Assembly (NCBI GenBank): GCA_039707655.1 | Contig: CM077670.1 | Coordinates: forward strand, 147,106,001-147,170,000 | Reading direction: 5' to 3' | Origin: Elymus sibiricus | Taxonomy: Eukaryota > Streptophyta > Magnoliopsida > Poales > Poaceae | DNA: 64,000 bases | In this document: in pieces, positions 11,011 to 22,142 of the stretch | Layout: every line of letters starts with the position of its first letter | Numbering within the stretch: the stretch's first letter is position 1 | Position numbers and translations under genes: made by a program | The notes under the pieces: generated by a model | What the model saw: only the letters and a program-made list of their open reading frames with translations | The model's database searches: none | What the model was told of the DNA's origin: nothing

Positions 11011-11051
11011 ACCGTGATTCTTTCGAATTGTCCAACGTTATCCATGGATAG

Positions 11052-11267
11052 CCCGAGTATGTGTAGATTGGGTTCGTTTTCCCATATGCTCTGCTCCAGA
11101 CCCGATGCAGAATTTCGTCAGTGCCTCCCTGTTGTTCTCCGGGTACATGTCCTCTCTGCTTATTGCCAAGACGTGTATCAGGAGAACAGCGGGGAGGTGC
11201 TGCCGAAATTTTGCGTCAGATCCGGAGCAGAGCATGGGAAAACGAACCCAATCTACACATACTCGGG
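11052..11267 (+). ncRNA. Long hairpin with about 100-bp arms in the C2 transposase leader
   Basis: The left arm (11052-11151) begins CCCGAGTATGTGTAGATTGG and the right arm (11170-11267) ends with its complement, leaving an 18-base loop. I count about 85 percent pairing, and many mismatches are G-U compatible in RNA. The structure lies just upstream of the tnp2-like start at 11402. If transcribed it would be a double-stranded RNA able to feed small-RNA production. Whether it is a real precursor is inference. Confidence 0.6.
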
Positions 11268-11401
11268 TGGGATTAGGACCTATCTTTACCTATTAGCGTC
11301 TAGGTTGCATGGACGTAATAAAACTGACAAACTCCATTAACTGATGAATATGGTTTGCTGAATTATGTATATATTTCTTGTGTGTCCAGTAGCTAGGCAA
11401 G

Positions 11402-13501
11402 ATGAGTGATCGTGCGTGGATGTACACCGGTCACACTAGTCAGAAAGACAGGACCGATGAATGGTTAACAAAAACCAAGGGGTTTGTGAGAGCCGCATTT
11501 GCAAATGGCCAGAGAAAAACCTGGTGCCCCTGTGTCCGGTGCGACAACTATCATAAGAGGACAGAGCTTGAAATGAGTAAACACCTGCAGAAGTGGGGTT
11601 TTATGCCTGCTTATACGGTCTGGACATTTCATCGTGAGTCTGCCCAACGTGCCAGAGCTGAGGTGGGCCGTCGTCGCACCGATGAGCATGGTACCGGGAT
11701 CGAAGACATGGTGGAAGACTTTGATGATGCTCGGGATTCAGACGATGAGATGGAGGAATCTACAAAGGCCTTCAATGATATGTTGGAGTCTTCAAAACGT
11801 CCTCTCCACGAGCACACTGAGCTTTGTCTGCTGGATGCCATCGCACAAGTAATGGCTCTGAAGGCTCAATTCAACTTGGGCAGAGAATGCTAAGACGCGA
11901 TGATGACACTATTTGGACGCTTTCTACCCAAAGGCCATGTAATGCTTACAAACCTATACCAGTCGGACAAAATCCTTCATGTACTTAAGATGCCCTATGA
12001 GAAGATAGATGCCTGTGAGAATGGATGTGCCTTATTTTGGCTTGAGTATGCGGACTTGAACTATTGTCCCATTTGCAAGTCTTCCAGGTATGTTGTGGTA
12101 GACAACGGTATGGGTGAGAAGAGTTAGACAAAAATCTCAGTTAATGTTCTTTGGTATATGCCAATCATACCAAGACTTCAACTTCTTTTCATGGTCGAAG
12201 AGACGGCCAGACAGATGACATGGCACAAATTGGGCAAAAGAACCGAACTAGATGCAGATGGGAATCAGATGTTGGTACACACATCGGACGTCGAAGAATG
12301 GCGGACCATTTCGTTGTATATCTTATCGTTGGATGTCGAAGAATGGCGGACCATTTCATTGTATATGTTCAACAACCTAACAGAAGTGCGGCCGTACATC
12401 GAGTAAGTTCTCGGTACATTGTTTCGCAACTTCTAATTCCTTTGAACTGCTCTTATTCCCGGATATTTGATACAGTCGATACGTCGCCAAATTCTCGTAT
12501 GGAACGGTGATCCAAAAGGATTCCGTCGAAGTGTATGAGCTTCTGGCAAAGCATGGAGGCGGCTATCCCGGTTTCATCTCTTGGTTCAAACAAACGCTAA
12601 TTTCCATTAGACCATTTCATATCTTCGTATAAATTGCGGCTAATGCAACAATCCTTTCGTATTAAACTTGTAGGCTAACTCAGAGTCTATGGACGCCGAA
12701 TTGAGACAAGTCGCTAATGGTTTTGACTATAAGGTCCGTTCATTTGACAAATACGACATCAACGGGTATCGCTTTCGTACCTATGGCAAAGAGCTATCTA
12801 TGGCCGACCGAAAGTCTACAAATTGTGGTGTCTCTGCTATCAGCGAAGGAGATACCGAGTATTATGGAATAGTTGAAGCAATTTATGAACTTCTATTCTA
12901 TGGTGCAAACCCACCGAATGTCGTAGTCTTCAAATGTTATTGGTTCCAGCCGAAGGAGACTAGAAGGACTCATGAACATATAGGGCTAGTCGAAATCAAA
13001 CAAAGCACCCATTTGGATGTTCCCGATGTCTATATTACGGCTCAATAGGCAACCCAAGTTTTCTATCTACCGTGGGCCTGTCAAAGTGATCCAAATCTCA
13101 ATGGTTGGGATGTCGTTTTTGAAGTGCCGCCACATGATAGACCACCTCCCCCCAATGAAGAGGATTATGAACCTCACATTAACCCAGACACATATGAAGG
13201 AGAATTCTTCCAAGAAACACGTATTTCCAAAAAACGTTTCAAGAACCGCTCTACTTCACCCCAGAACATTGAAGTAGACAGCGACAGTGAATCCGACTTC
13301 ACCCCTGAGCCGGATCAAGAAGAGCCAGAACAAGAAGAGGTTACTGCTGCGGATGACCTGACAATGCTTGACCGATTACGTAAAGGAGGCCTTCCACATG
13401 TTGATGCATTTATTGATGATGATGATGAGCACGTCATTACTGATAGTGATGATGATGATGCATTTATTGACCCCGGAGCATATATAGACGATGAAGATTA
13501 A
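11402..13501 (+). pseudogene. tnp2-like CACTA transposase, internally deleted pseudogene
   Basis: The start MSDRAWMYTG leads into a transposase-associated N-terminal domain (TWCPCVRCDN). It continues through NLGREC (TAA at 11891-11893), FGRFLPKGHVM, YCPICKSSRY, a TAG at 12125-12127 and MTWHKLGKRTELD. The central catalytic transposase domain expected here is missing: near 12290-12330 the sequence jumps to a C-terminal piece (LTEVRPYIE), then across introns to FSYGTVIQKDSVEVYELL, ANSESMDAEL and VVVFKCYWFQP, a DUF4216-like part. A further in-frame TAG stands at 13046-13048. The gene ends with an acidic tail. The donor of the second intron reads CT instead of GT. A 31-bp string is duplicated at 12290-12320 and 12335-12365 at the deletion scar. 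It cannot encode an active transposase. Confidence 0.85.
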
Positions 13502-13699
13502 TATTAGTTCATGTCAGGTATTCAATTATTATTATGTACATATATATTATTAATTAGTTCATGTTAGGTATTCCATTTTTTATTATGTTCATGATGATGA
13601 TACACTTAAATTATATACATATTATTATTCATGTCAGGTATTCAATTTTTTTATGTTGTACTAATTTCGTTTACTCTTTGTCATTGCAGGTGTTGACAG

Positions 13700-16173
13700 A
13701 TGGTGGGCGCGGGTCCAGAGCGCTCCGAGGCTCCTTCCTCGGCGCGTGGTGGGAGGGGTGCTTCCATTCCACCCCAGCACCTCCGGAGAGCGCTGCATCT
13801 CAGTATGCAGACACCACCGGCGGGCGCTTCTTCTTCGGCCGGGAGAGGTCGGGGAAAGAAGAGGGGTACTAGAGGTGGCCGTGGCGGCGGGAGAGGTAGG
13901 AAGGCCGCTACGCCTTCCTCGCCGCCACCCCCAGCTGATTCACCTGACCACATGACTGCTCCATCTGAGGTGGACCCGTCTCGGACTCCGGTCCACGAGC
14001 CTCGGGCCGACGAGCCTCGGGTCGCCGAGCCTTCGCCCCACGAGACTCCGGTGCATGAGCCTCGGGCCGCCAAGCCTCGGGCCGCCGAGCCTTCGCCCCA
14101 CGAGACTCCGGTCCCAGAGGCTTCGTCCCACGAGCCTCCAGAGCAGAGCACGGATCAGGCTACGTCACAGTCGACCCGATGGGGGGACTGGCCGCCGGAG
14201 GCGAGTGGCCATGCTGATGGTGGCGAGGATCGCTTTTTTGGATGATAGCTATAGCTAGGGCGAGCTGGTTGAGGGGGGCAACGTCTACCAGCGTGGTGGT
14301 ACAAAGCTCCCGCCCGTGCCGGCGACCCGCGAGCAGAGGTGGTTGATTGCGCCTAATGGGGAGAAGTAAGTGCATTTACTCTTTTTTAACCTTTTGCCTT
14401 CACGTTTCTTCAAAATCTAATGCGTTGGACTTGTCATACTGCAGGGGTTGGATACACGGCCCTGGTATCCGCAAGCCCAACTTCGTCCTTGGTGTGCTTT
14501 GCCGGCAGAACTTCCCGGGGTGGGTCACGTTGCCCGGTGAGGGTCAGGTTCGACAGCTCAGACTGAGCTGGGAGCTGTACTTGGCTACCCCGGCCCCGCC
14601 GCAGGAGAGGATCGACAGTGTCTTGTGCCGCACGAGGACCGAGTGATTGTACTAATCAGTGTTGTCTTGTTTGATTGCAGACCTTCTACAGGTGTCTTGA
14701 GGGAGAGGAGGAGGCCACGGCTATGGTTATCGAAGCCGAGTGCAGGCGCCTACTTCAGAACTTACGACACGAGGCTCAGGTGCAGGTTGTTCGAGACTAC
14801 TACGCCTCGACTGGTATTAAGAGGTCCAAGACGAAGTGCCGCGGCAAGTTTCTGAGTAAGGAGAAGTACATGAAGGTAAATACCTATTCTTAAGGCCTTG
14901 TACTTAGTTTCCTTGATTTGATTCATAGGCGTAGCGCTAAAATTTCTCTTGACTAACTTAGGTGCCCTCGAGATGGTGTGCGGATAGGATGGACTGTTGG
15001 GAGGCGTTGGTGGATGAGTGGTGCTCTCCCCAATGGCTAGCCGTCCACAACAATGCCAAGGAGCGGCGTGCCAAAATGGTTGGTGTGCCACACCATCAAG
15101 GGAGTGCCAACCTATATGAGTTCGGGAATAACTGGGTATGTGGTTTGCTTCATGATTCATGCAATTTCATTCTTCATGCTAGCTTGAGCCCGTAACTAAT
15201 ACTTTTTTCCTCTCTTTTAGGCGCGACACAACAAGACGGAGGTGCCAGAGGTGTTCGACCTCTATGCCATGGCCCATACTGCAAACTACAAGAAGGCCAA
15301 GGCATTCTCTGAGTCTGACCTTGATCATCCAGAGAGCTTCACCAACATCTCCTCCCACAACAAGCTCGTGAGGTACAGAGATGAGGGGAAGGCGAGGAAA
15401 GGGGAGGACTTTAACCCGAGCCAGCAACCTCTTGATCCAGAGCTGGTGATGATATCTGGTGGCGGGAGGCCCCATGACTCGATAGCCATTGGGGATGGAC
15501 TGATACGTTGTCCTAGCACTCTCCCGGAGATCAAGAAGCACCAGACGAGCTCCGATCCTGAGATAAGACCTCATCCACGGCCAATGGAGCTCCAAATCGA
15601 GGTTAGTTATACGGACTCAGATACCTTTCCTCCATTACATTGTGTGTGCGGCCGTCGATGATTACAATGCTAACGAGGAGTGGTGTTGCAGGCTGCTCTT
15701 GAGAAAGAGAGAGCGAAGACCCAGGAGCTTCTGGCGGAGGCAAAGAGGTAGGCGGCGGAGAGGGAGAGGGAGTTGGAGGAGAGGACTGCTACGCTGTTGG
15801 AGGAGGAGAGGAACCGGAACGACACGTCTCACCGGGCCTTATACGAGCTCTTCATGGTAAGTTTCTTCTGCATATTAGCCAAATCATGCATGTAATGTTC
15901 GTTTCATTACTAACTAATATGACTGACTCGTGAAAACCAAATGTGCAGACCATGTGCCAGAGCAACGGTCAGACCCCTCCGCCGATGCCAATCATTGCTC
16001 CGGCGGGCACGGTGAGTTTCATTTGAATGGTCATTAGTCACTAGTCTTCACATTTGAGTTGCATCATGCTAACGAGACATTGCAAATGATCTTTGGTGCA
16101 GCGTAACTCCCGACAAGCATCGACCGATCCTTCTGCGTCTGCCACTGGCGTGACCGGTCCTTCACCTCTGTGA
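13700..16173 (+). pseudogene. En/Spm-type second transposon protein (Transposase_24-like), pseudogene
   Basis: The first exon encodes a Gly/Arg-rich start and proline-rich repeats (HEPRA, EPSPHETPV), and loses its frame in a T run near 14230, followed by TAG. Later exons have good GT-AG borders and encode GWIHGPGIRKPNFVLGVLC, the region QVVRDYYASTG, WCADRMDCWEALVDEW, KERRAKMVGVPHHQGSANL, EVFDLYAMAHT and a coiled-coil-like KERAKTQELLAEAKR. This pattern of an aromatic-rich centre and a Gly-Ser motif before a coiled coil fits the plant Ptta/En/Spm transposase family, which binds subterminal repeats. A TAG interrupts the coiled-coil exon at about 15748. The last exon ends in TGA at 16171. It lies downstream of tnp2 on the same strand, as usual in CACTA elements. 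Confidence 0.75.
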
Positions 16174-16212
16174 CGACGGTACGTTTTCCCTAGTGTTTTT
16201 CTTAACAAATGC

Positions 16213-17262
16213 ATACTTAGCTTAAGAAATGACCTATTTAGCTCCAAAATGTCATATAGTTAGCTTATTTTCCTCGAAAATGACATAATAACCTTACTTA
16301 GCTCCAAAATGACCTATTTTACCTAGGCTAGCTCAATAATGACCTATACTTAGCTTAATTAGTTCATTTATGACATAATTAGCTTACTTAGGTCAAAAAT
16401 GGCATAATAACCTTGGTTTAGCTCCAAAATGTCATATACTTAGCTTATTTTCCTCGAAAATGACATAATAACCTTACTTAGCTCCAAAATGACCTATTTT
16501 ACCTAGGATAGCTCTAAAATGACCTACACTTAGCATTTTTTCCTCCAAAATGACTTAATATGCTTAGTTAGCTCAAAAATGGCATAACTACCTAGCTAGC
16601 TCAAAAATGACCTATACTTAGCTTAGCTAGTTCATTTATGACATACTTAGCTTACTTAGGTCAAATATGGCATAATAACCTTGGTTTAGCTCCAAAATGT
16701 CATATACTTAGCTTATTTTCCTCGAAAATGACATAATAACCTTACTTAGCTCCAAAATGACCTATTTTACCTAGGATAGCTCTAAAATGACCTATACTTA
16801 GCATTTTTTCCTCCAAAATGACTTAATATGCTTAGTTAGTTAAAAAAATGGCATAACTACCTAAGATAGCTCAATAATGACCTATACTTAGCTTAGCTAG
16901 TTCATTTATGACATAATTAGCTTACTTAGGTAAAAAAATGGCATAATAACCTTGGTTTAGCTCCAAAATGACCTATTTACCTAGGTTAGCTCTAAAATGA
17001 CCTACACTTAGCATTTTTTCCTCCAAAATGACTTAATATGCTTAGTTAGCTCAAAAATGGCATAATTACCTAGGTTAGCTCAATAATGATCTATACTTAG
17101 CTTATTTAGTTCATTTATGACATACTTAGGTCAAAAATGGCATAATAACCTTGGTTACCTCCAAAATGTCATATACTTAGCTTATTTTCCTCGAAAATGA
17201 CATAATAACCTTACTTAGCTCCAAAATGACCTATTTACCTAGGTTAGCTCTAAAATGACACA
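16213..17262. repeat. Higher-order tandem array in C2
   Basis: Short units of about 25-30 bases built on AGCTCCAAAATGACCTAT / CTCGAAAATGACATAATA are arranged in larger blocks. The string CCTTGGTTTAGCTCC recurs near 16411, 16679 and 16951, and a shortened form appears near 17149, giving blocks of about 270, 270 and 200 bases. No ORF is supported. The array lies immediately downstream of the second gene. Confidence 0.85.
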
Positions 17263-17271
17263 AGTAAGCAA

Positions 17272-17411
17272 TAAGAAGAAGAAAAAGAAGAGGAGAAAAA
17301 GAAAGAGAAGAAAAATTCTTCTTCTTCTTCTTCTTTTTCTTCTTCTTATTCTTCTTCTAGTCTTCTTCTTCTTCTTCTTCTTCTTCTAGTCTTCTTCTTC
17401 TAACTTTCTTC
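17272..17411. repeat. GAA/TTC inverted repeat
   Basis: A purine run (AAGAAGAAGAAAAAGAAGAG...) is followed directly by TTCTTCTTCTTCTTC... with the turn near 17316, so the two halves can pair into a long stem. Interruptions TTCTAG at about 17358 and 17388 mark a 30-bp sub-period on the pyrimidine side. Confidence 0.85.
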
Positions 17412-17698
17412 TTTCCCATTTTGCAGATTTGCTTCAGATCACGGAAGCTTGCGTTGATGGAGTCTACTCTTCTCCTTGTCCTTCCTTTTTGTTTTGATTT
17501 TGTAGGATGAACAATGTGAAACTTGCTACCTATATATGTATGTATGGATGAAACCATTGTATATGGACTTTTTGCTTAATTGTTGGATATGTTGGCTATA
17601 TATATGTTGGATATGGACTTTTGATTTGGTATATATATGTGTTGGATGATCATATCCATATGGCAGGGATATGTATGCTTGTTGAAAGTATTTTCAAA

Positions 17699-17701
<3 letters not shown>
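17412..17701 (+). other. C2 3' non-coding stretch
   Basis: AT-rich sequence with TATATATGTATGTATGG motifs and repeated GGATATGG..TATATATGTTGG strings, of a kind often seen as 3' UTR in CACTA elements. I see no gene in it. Confidence 0.5.

Positions 17702-17731
<30 letters not shown>
17702..17731. repeat. (AT)n microsatellite
   Basis: Fifteen AT units form a perfect run between the 3' non-coding stretch and the right subterminal repeats of C2. Confidence 0.9.
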
Positions 17732-17733
<2 letters not shown>

Positions 17734-17759
17734 GTGAAATTGATTGAATTTAAGAAAAA

Positions 17760-18356
17760 ACAGAATTAACAGGGGCAATACAGGCACTTTTCCGTCTGCC
17801 AGCAGACGGCAACGAGCTTTGCCGTCCGCCAGCATACGGCAAAGAGCTTTGCCGTCCGCCAGCAGACGGCAAAGCTGACACGTGGCAGCTACCTGTGCAA
17901 CCTGGGGGGCACCTGGGCTGGCCTATTTGGGCACTTTGCTGTCTGCCAGCATACGGCAAAGGCTGGTGTGCTTTGCCGTCTGCTGGCAGACGGCAACGGG
18001 CATGCATTGGCCCCAGCTAACGCCTGACGTCAGCTGACGTCAGCTGGCAGACGGCAAAGAACTTTGCGCCTTTGCCTTCTGCTGGCAGACGGCAAAGTAC
18101 GCCGTTAGCCACCTAACGGACCTAACCCTATCCCTCTGCCGTCCAAGGCATTTGCCGTCTGCTTGCTTAGTACGGCTGACGTCAAACTTCTTTGCCGTCC
18201 GCTTTATTTAAGCAGACAACAAAGTAGCCCTCTGCCGTAGTTCATTCAGCCAGACGTGGGGTTGTCTGCTGGCTGACGGCAAAGGGCTTTGCCGTCCGCC
18301 AGACATTCCTTTGCCGTCTGCCATGGCAGACGGCAAAGTGCCTGATTCCTGTAGTG
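17760..18356. repeat. C2 right subterminal repeats and terminal inverted repeat
   Basis: Repeated TTTGCCGTC[CT]GCCAGC / GCAGACGGCAAAG units in both orientations end in the inverted terminus GATTCCTGTAGTG at 18356. They mirror the left end and define the element boundary together with the CAT duplication. Confidence 0.9.
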
Positions 18357-18359
18357 CAT

Positions 18360-19531
18360 CTTAATATCGCAAAACTATTGCAAGGAATCAAAATTATCAT
18401 ATTCAATGATCTACATGAAAGTTTTTATTATATCCCTCTTGAATACCTATCATATCAGGACCAAATTCATAACCCGTGCATATTACCGTTGCCATTCATT
18501 AGACTCTCAAAAAGATATAAGTGAAGCATGAGGGTGCAACTATTTCTTTAAAATATAACCACCGCCGTGCTCTAAAAGATATAAGTGAAGCACATAGAGT
18601 ATTCTAACAAATCATGAATAATGTGTGTCCCTCTCAAAAAGGTGTGTTCAGCAAAGATGATTGTGACAAACTAAAAAGCAAACAAAAGCAAACAAACTAT
18701 ATCACAAGACGCTCCAAGTAAAACACATATCATGTGATGAATAAAAATATAGCTCCAAGTGAGTTACCGATAGATTGTAGACGAAAGAGGGGATGCCTTC
18801 CGGTGCATCCCCAAGCTTAGACGCTTGAGTCTTCCTTGAATATTACCTTGGGGTGCCTTGGTCATCCCCAAGCTTAGGCTCTTGCCGCTCCTTATTCCTT
18901 TATCCATCGTAGTCTCACCCAAAACTTGAAAACTTCAGCACACAAAACTCAACAGAAACCTCGTGAGATCTGTTAGTATAACAAACAAATCTTAAAGTTT
19001 AGGTACTGTTGTAAATTGATTCATATTTAATATTGGCATAATGCTACTGTACTCCAACTTCTGCATGACTCATACCCCCCGATACGATCCATAGATTCAT
19101 CAAAATAAGCAAACTATGCAACAAAAACAGAATCTGTCTAAAACAGAACAGTCTGTAGAGATCTATTTAAAATCCATACTTCTAAAACTCCAAAAATTCT
19201 GAAAACTTAGGAAAACGTAAACAATTCATATAAAAATACTGTGTAAAAATTTCAGATTTTTCTGACGCTCCTGTACACAATTAAAATTCCAGCACTGGAC
19301 GCAAAACTTTCTGTTTACCAAACAGCATCAATTATACTATCATCAACATCATCCCAAAGGCATTACTTGGCACAAACACTAATTAAAAGATAAAAACACA
19401 ATCATAACAAAGTCTATAATTGTGTAAAGACACAAGAACATAAAGTAAAAACAAAAATTTATTTTATTCATTGGGTTGCCTCCCAACAAGCGCTATTGTT
19501 TTATGCCCCTAGCTAGGCATAATGCATAGTT
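18360..19531 (-). other. A internal non-coding region with two polypurine-tract-like copies
   Basis: This continues the 3' region of element A interrupted by C2. No coding sequence is recognised. Minus-strand TAAGCTTGGGGATG, identical to the polypurine tract beside the LTR, occurs twice (about 18805-18820 and 18863-18877). Extra copies could act as central polypurine tracts or be remnants of an internal duplication. Confidence 0.6.
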
Positions 19532-20257
19532 TCAAGTGTTGTCATCCTTCATGTTAATTCCATAAGTGGCCCTCATAATAGATTCATAAGGTGCTTTAAT
19601 TCTCTTTCTAGGGAAGTGTCCCATCCCTTTCTTTAATGGAAATTGAAATCTTATATTACCTTCTTTCATATCAATAATATCACCTATTCTTCGTAGAAAA
19701 GGCCTACCAAGTATTATGGGGCAAGAAGGATTGCAGTCAATATCAAGAACAATAAAGTCCACGGGCACATAATTTCTATTTGCAAGAATAAGAACATCAT
19801 TTATTCTACCCAATGGCTTTTTAATAGTGGAATCCGCAAGATGCAAATTAAGGGAACAAGGATCCATGTCGGTGAGACCTAGCACATCACACAAAGACTT
19901 TGGTATAGTGGAAACGCTAGCACCAACATCACAAAGGGCATTACATTCATAATCTTTAATTTTGACTTTAATAGTAGGTTCCAATTCATCTTGTAATTTT
20001 CTTGGAATTGATACTTCCAACTCAAGTTTTTCTTCATGCGCTTTCATCATGGCTTCTACAATATGTTTAGTGAAAGCTTTATTTTGTTCATACGCATTTG
20101 GTGAATTTATCATGGATTGCAACAAGGAAATACACTCAATTAAAGAACAACTATCATAATTAAAGTCCTTGTAATCCAAAGTAGTGGGTGCATTACTATT
20201 TAAAGTTTTGACCTCTCGAAACCCACTTTTTTCATATTTTTTCATTAAGATTATCAC
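19532..20257 (-). CDS. Retrotransposon aspartic protease region of element A
   Basis: The open frame of 241 codons includes a retropepsin-type fold. The active-site loop NALCDVGASVSTIP has the catalytic Asp at about residue 110, and the flap and second signature IILGRPFL lies at 182-188. The D-x-GAS form is typical of Athila-like gypsy proteases. Residues 35-90 are a linker between gag and protease. It cleaves the gag polyprotein in virus-like particles. It follows the gag fragment (20343-20690) on the same strand after a short break. No reverse transcriptase follows it, so it could only work with enzymes supplied by another element. This frame has no stop. Confidence 0.8.
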   Translation of the reverse strand: MIILMKKYEKSGFREVKTLNSNAPTTLDYKDFNYDSCSLIECISLLQSMINSPNAYEQNKAFTKHIVEAMMKAHEEKLELEVSIPRKLQDELEPTIKVKIKDYECNALCDVGASVSTIPKSLCDVLGLTDMDPCSLNLHLADSTIKKPLGRINDVLILANRNYVPVDFIVLDIDCNPSCPIILGRPFLRRIGDIIDMKEGNIRFQFPLKKGMGHFPRKRIKAPYESIMRATYGINMKDDNT

Positions 20258-20342
20258 CCTCCAAGTAATTGGGACTCCTTCTATCTAAAGTTGACTCTTA
20301 TTCAGTCCCTTTTTCATCAAGTTTTATATTACTAAATAATTA

Positions 20343-20690
20343 TTAAATAGGAGTGGCACCAATCATTTTAATATCTTCATCATTACTATGATAGAAACCG
20401 GGTGGAATCGCTTTTTCTAGGAATTCTCGCTTAGCTCTCAACCTAGCGGTCCTTTCTTTACTTTCATTAATGGAGACATAGATAGCTTTAATAGACTCGT
20501 TTATATCATGCTTGGGTGGCAAAAATTTAGTTTTGAGATTTTCCACATCATGAGCAATTCTATCCATGTTCCTAGCCAATTCATCAACTCTATTCAATTT
20601 TTCTTCTATCATAGCATTGAAATTCTTTTGCGAGTTAATAAATTCTTTAATATTACTTTCAAGATCAGAGGGCATCCTATTATTATGGCC
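20343..20690 (-). pseudogene. Element A gag, C-terminal fragment
   Basis: The minus-strand frame carries the MPSDLESNIKEFINSQKNF region, then a predicted coiled coil (IEEKLNRVDELARNMDRI) and ends GFYHSNDEDIKMIGATPI before a stop. The N-terminal gag is missing because the sequence switches to G2 gag near 20690. The frame stays open across the switch, so a 203-codon chimeric ORF exists (20343-20954), but most of its N-terminal part is out-of-frame G2 sequence. Confidence 0.7.
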
Positions 20691-22142
20691 CGCCGGTCTT
20701 GCCGGCCTTCTCGCCTGCCGCAGCTTCCCAGCAAGCATCGCACCCGGCAACCTCCTTGTCGGGGATATCTGCCTTTGGCTTCTTGGTTGCATTGGTGTCG
20801 CCGGAGCTCTCGACGGCCAGTACAGTCTTGTTCTTACGCTTTCTGTTGCGCTTCCTATTTTTCTTCTGTGGGGTTGATGCGTCGTCGTCCCCGGAATCGA
20901 CGTCTGCACCCGCGTCTTCCCCGGGGAGTCGCCTCCCTTCCTCAGCACGTGCACACCTATCCGCCAAGGCGTACAGATCGTTCATGGTCTTTACCTGCTC
21001 GACTTTCATCTCTGACCGCATCCTGCGGTTGCGCACATTCGTGTGGAATGCGGCAACAACAGCTGCGGGATGGATGTCGGGGATGTTGTGGTGCATACGG
21101 CTGAACCGTTGTATGTACTTGCGGAGGTTCTCTCCATCCCTTTGGGGGATCACTTGCAAATCACTGGGCTGACCCGGGAGCTTGTGGCCACCCTGGTAAG
21201 CGCCAACGAAATGATGGCACAGATCTGCCCTAGAAGAGATGGAGCCCTCAGGCAGGTTCATCAACCACGACATGACGTTGGGCCGAAGCGCCAACAGGAA
21301 GTAGTTGGCGAGCACTTTCTCGTCCCGTCCCCCGGCAGCCACACCGCGATGGTGTAGATGCCAAGGAACTCGGCTGGGTTGAGCGTGCCATCATACTTGT
21401 CGGGCAGCTCTGGCTTGAAGGCTCGGGTGGATGGCCAGCAAACTTGCCGCAGCTCACGAGTAAATGCTGGGCACCCCACATCGTAGGGCAAGTACCCAAT
21501 GGCTACCAGAGCGAGCACGTTCACCGCCGGCCTGGCACGGTCGTCAGATTGATGACGTGCTTCCCGGCGTCGCTCGATCTTCGTGCGGGCGTCTTCGTCG
21601 CACTGCTCACGGAGCACTTGGCACTGATCTTGGCGGCACCATAGATCCGACGAAGCCATGGACAGTACGTCATGGTCGTCTGATCGGTGGGCTAGCCACT
21701 GTGACGGTGGGGGGTGGCAAGGCGACTGCACCGTCTGCGAGGTGTCTCCGGCAAGGTAACCAGATGGTCTCGCCAATGTGGTGGGTGGTCGTCGTGATGG
21801 CCCCACGTCTTGTGTTTTGCCGGGATCAGAAAAACTGATGAGACTCTGAATGGTAGCTCTCCATTCGTCCATCTTGTCTGGGCTTGGCGGGAAGTTCAAA
21901 AGTATTTGAACCCACGCCATGGCCTCAGCCGCCGTGGTCGGCATGGCTGGGAGCACAGAACGAGGCGTCGCTCGACTCCTGGCGGAGCCATAAGGAGCTT
22001 CGTTTCGTCCGTGCCGCCGCGGCTCATGTTCGCCAACAGGCGGACATGGTGGTGGCGGTGGCGCTCCGTGAGCAATCAGAAGTTGCTGCATGGGGATCCC
22101 GCCTTGCGGTCGTCTGGAACCGCCAGCAACATGGGGGAGCAT
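20690..22142 (-). pseudogene. G2 gag, frameshifted and truncated
   Basis: The N-terminal part (22142 to about 21345) ends in a frame carrying AFKPELPDKYDGTLNPAEFL. The frame shifts near 21345, and the retrotransposon gag domain continues from 21342 with LANYFLLALRPNVMSWLMNL, LPEGSISSRADLCHHFVGAY and ENLRKYIQRFSRMHHNIPD, then a basic Lys/Arg-rich tail. Together these make the capsid-type domain of gypsy elements, which forms the particle shell. The zinc knuckle and protease are lost at the fusion point near 20690. The early region is Pro/Arg-rich. Confidence 0.8.

Larger units (their letters stand above)
8919..18356 (+). mobile_element. C2: complete-length CACTA (En/Spm) element with decayed genes
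   Basis: Its termini are CACTACTGGAATCTGG at 8919 and the inverted CACTACAGGAATCAGG ending at 18356, flanked by the 3-bp duplication CAT (8916-8918 and 18357-18359). Both ends carry many inverted TTTGCCGTCTGC / GCAGACGGCAAA repeats. Inside, in order, are a GC-rich promoter-like region, a 0.6-kb GAA tract, an 8-bp minisatellite, two hairpins, a tnp2-like pseudogene, an En/Spm second-gene pseudogene, a tandem array and a GAA/TTC inverted repeat. At 9438 bp it is a normal size for a grass CACTA element. It is inserted in element A. Confidence 0.95.

Noticed and set aside
10921..11340. 139-codon ORF across the long hairpin
   Set aside because: The frame reads through both arms of the inverted repeat and similar frames exist on the other strand. 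The structure explains the openness better than coding.
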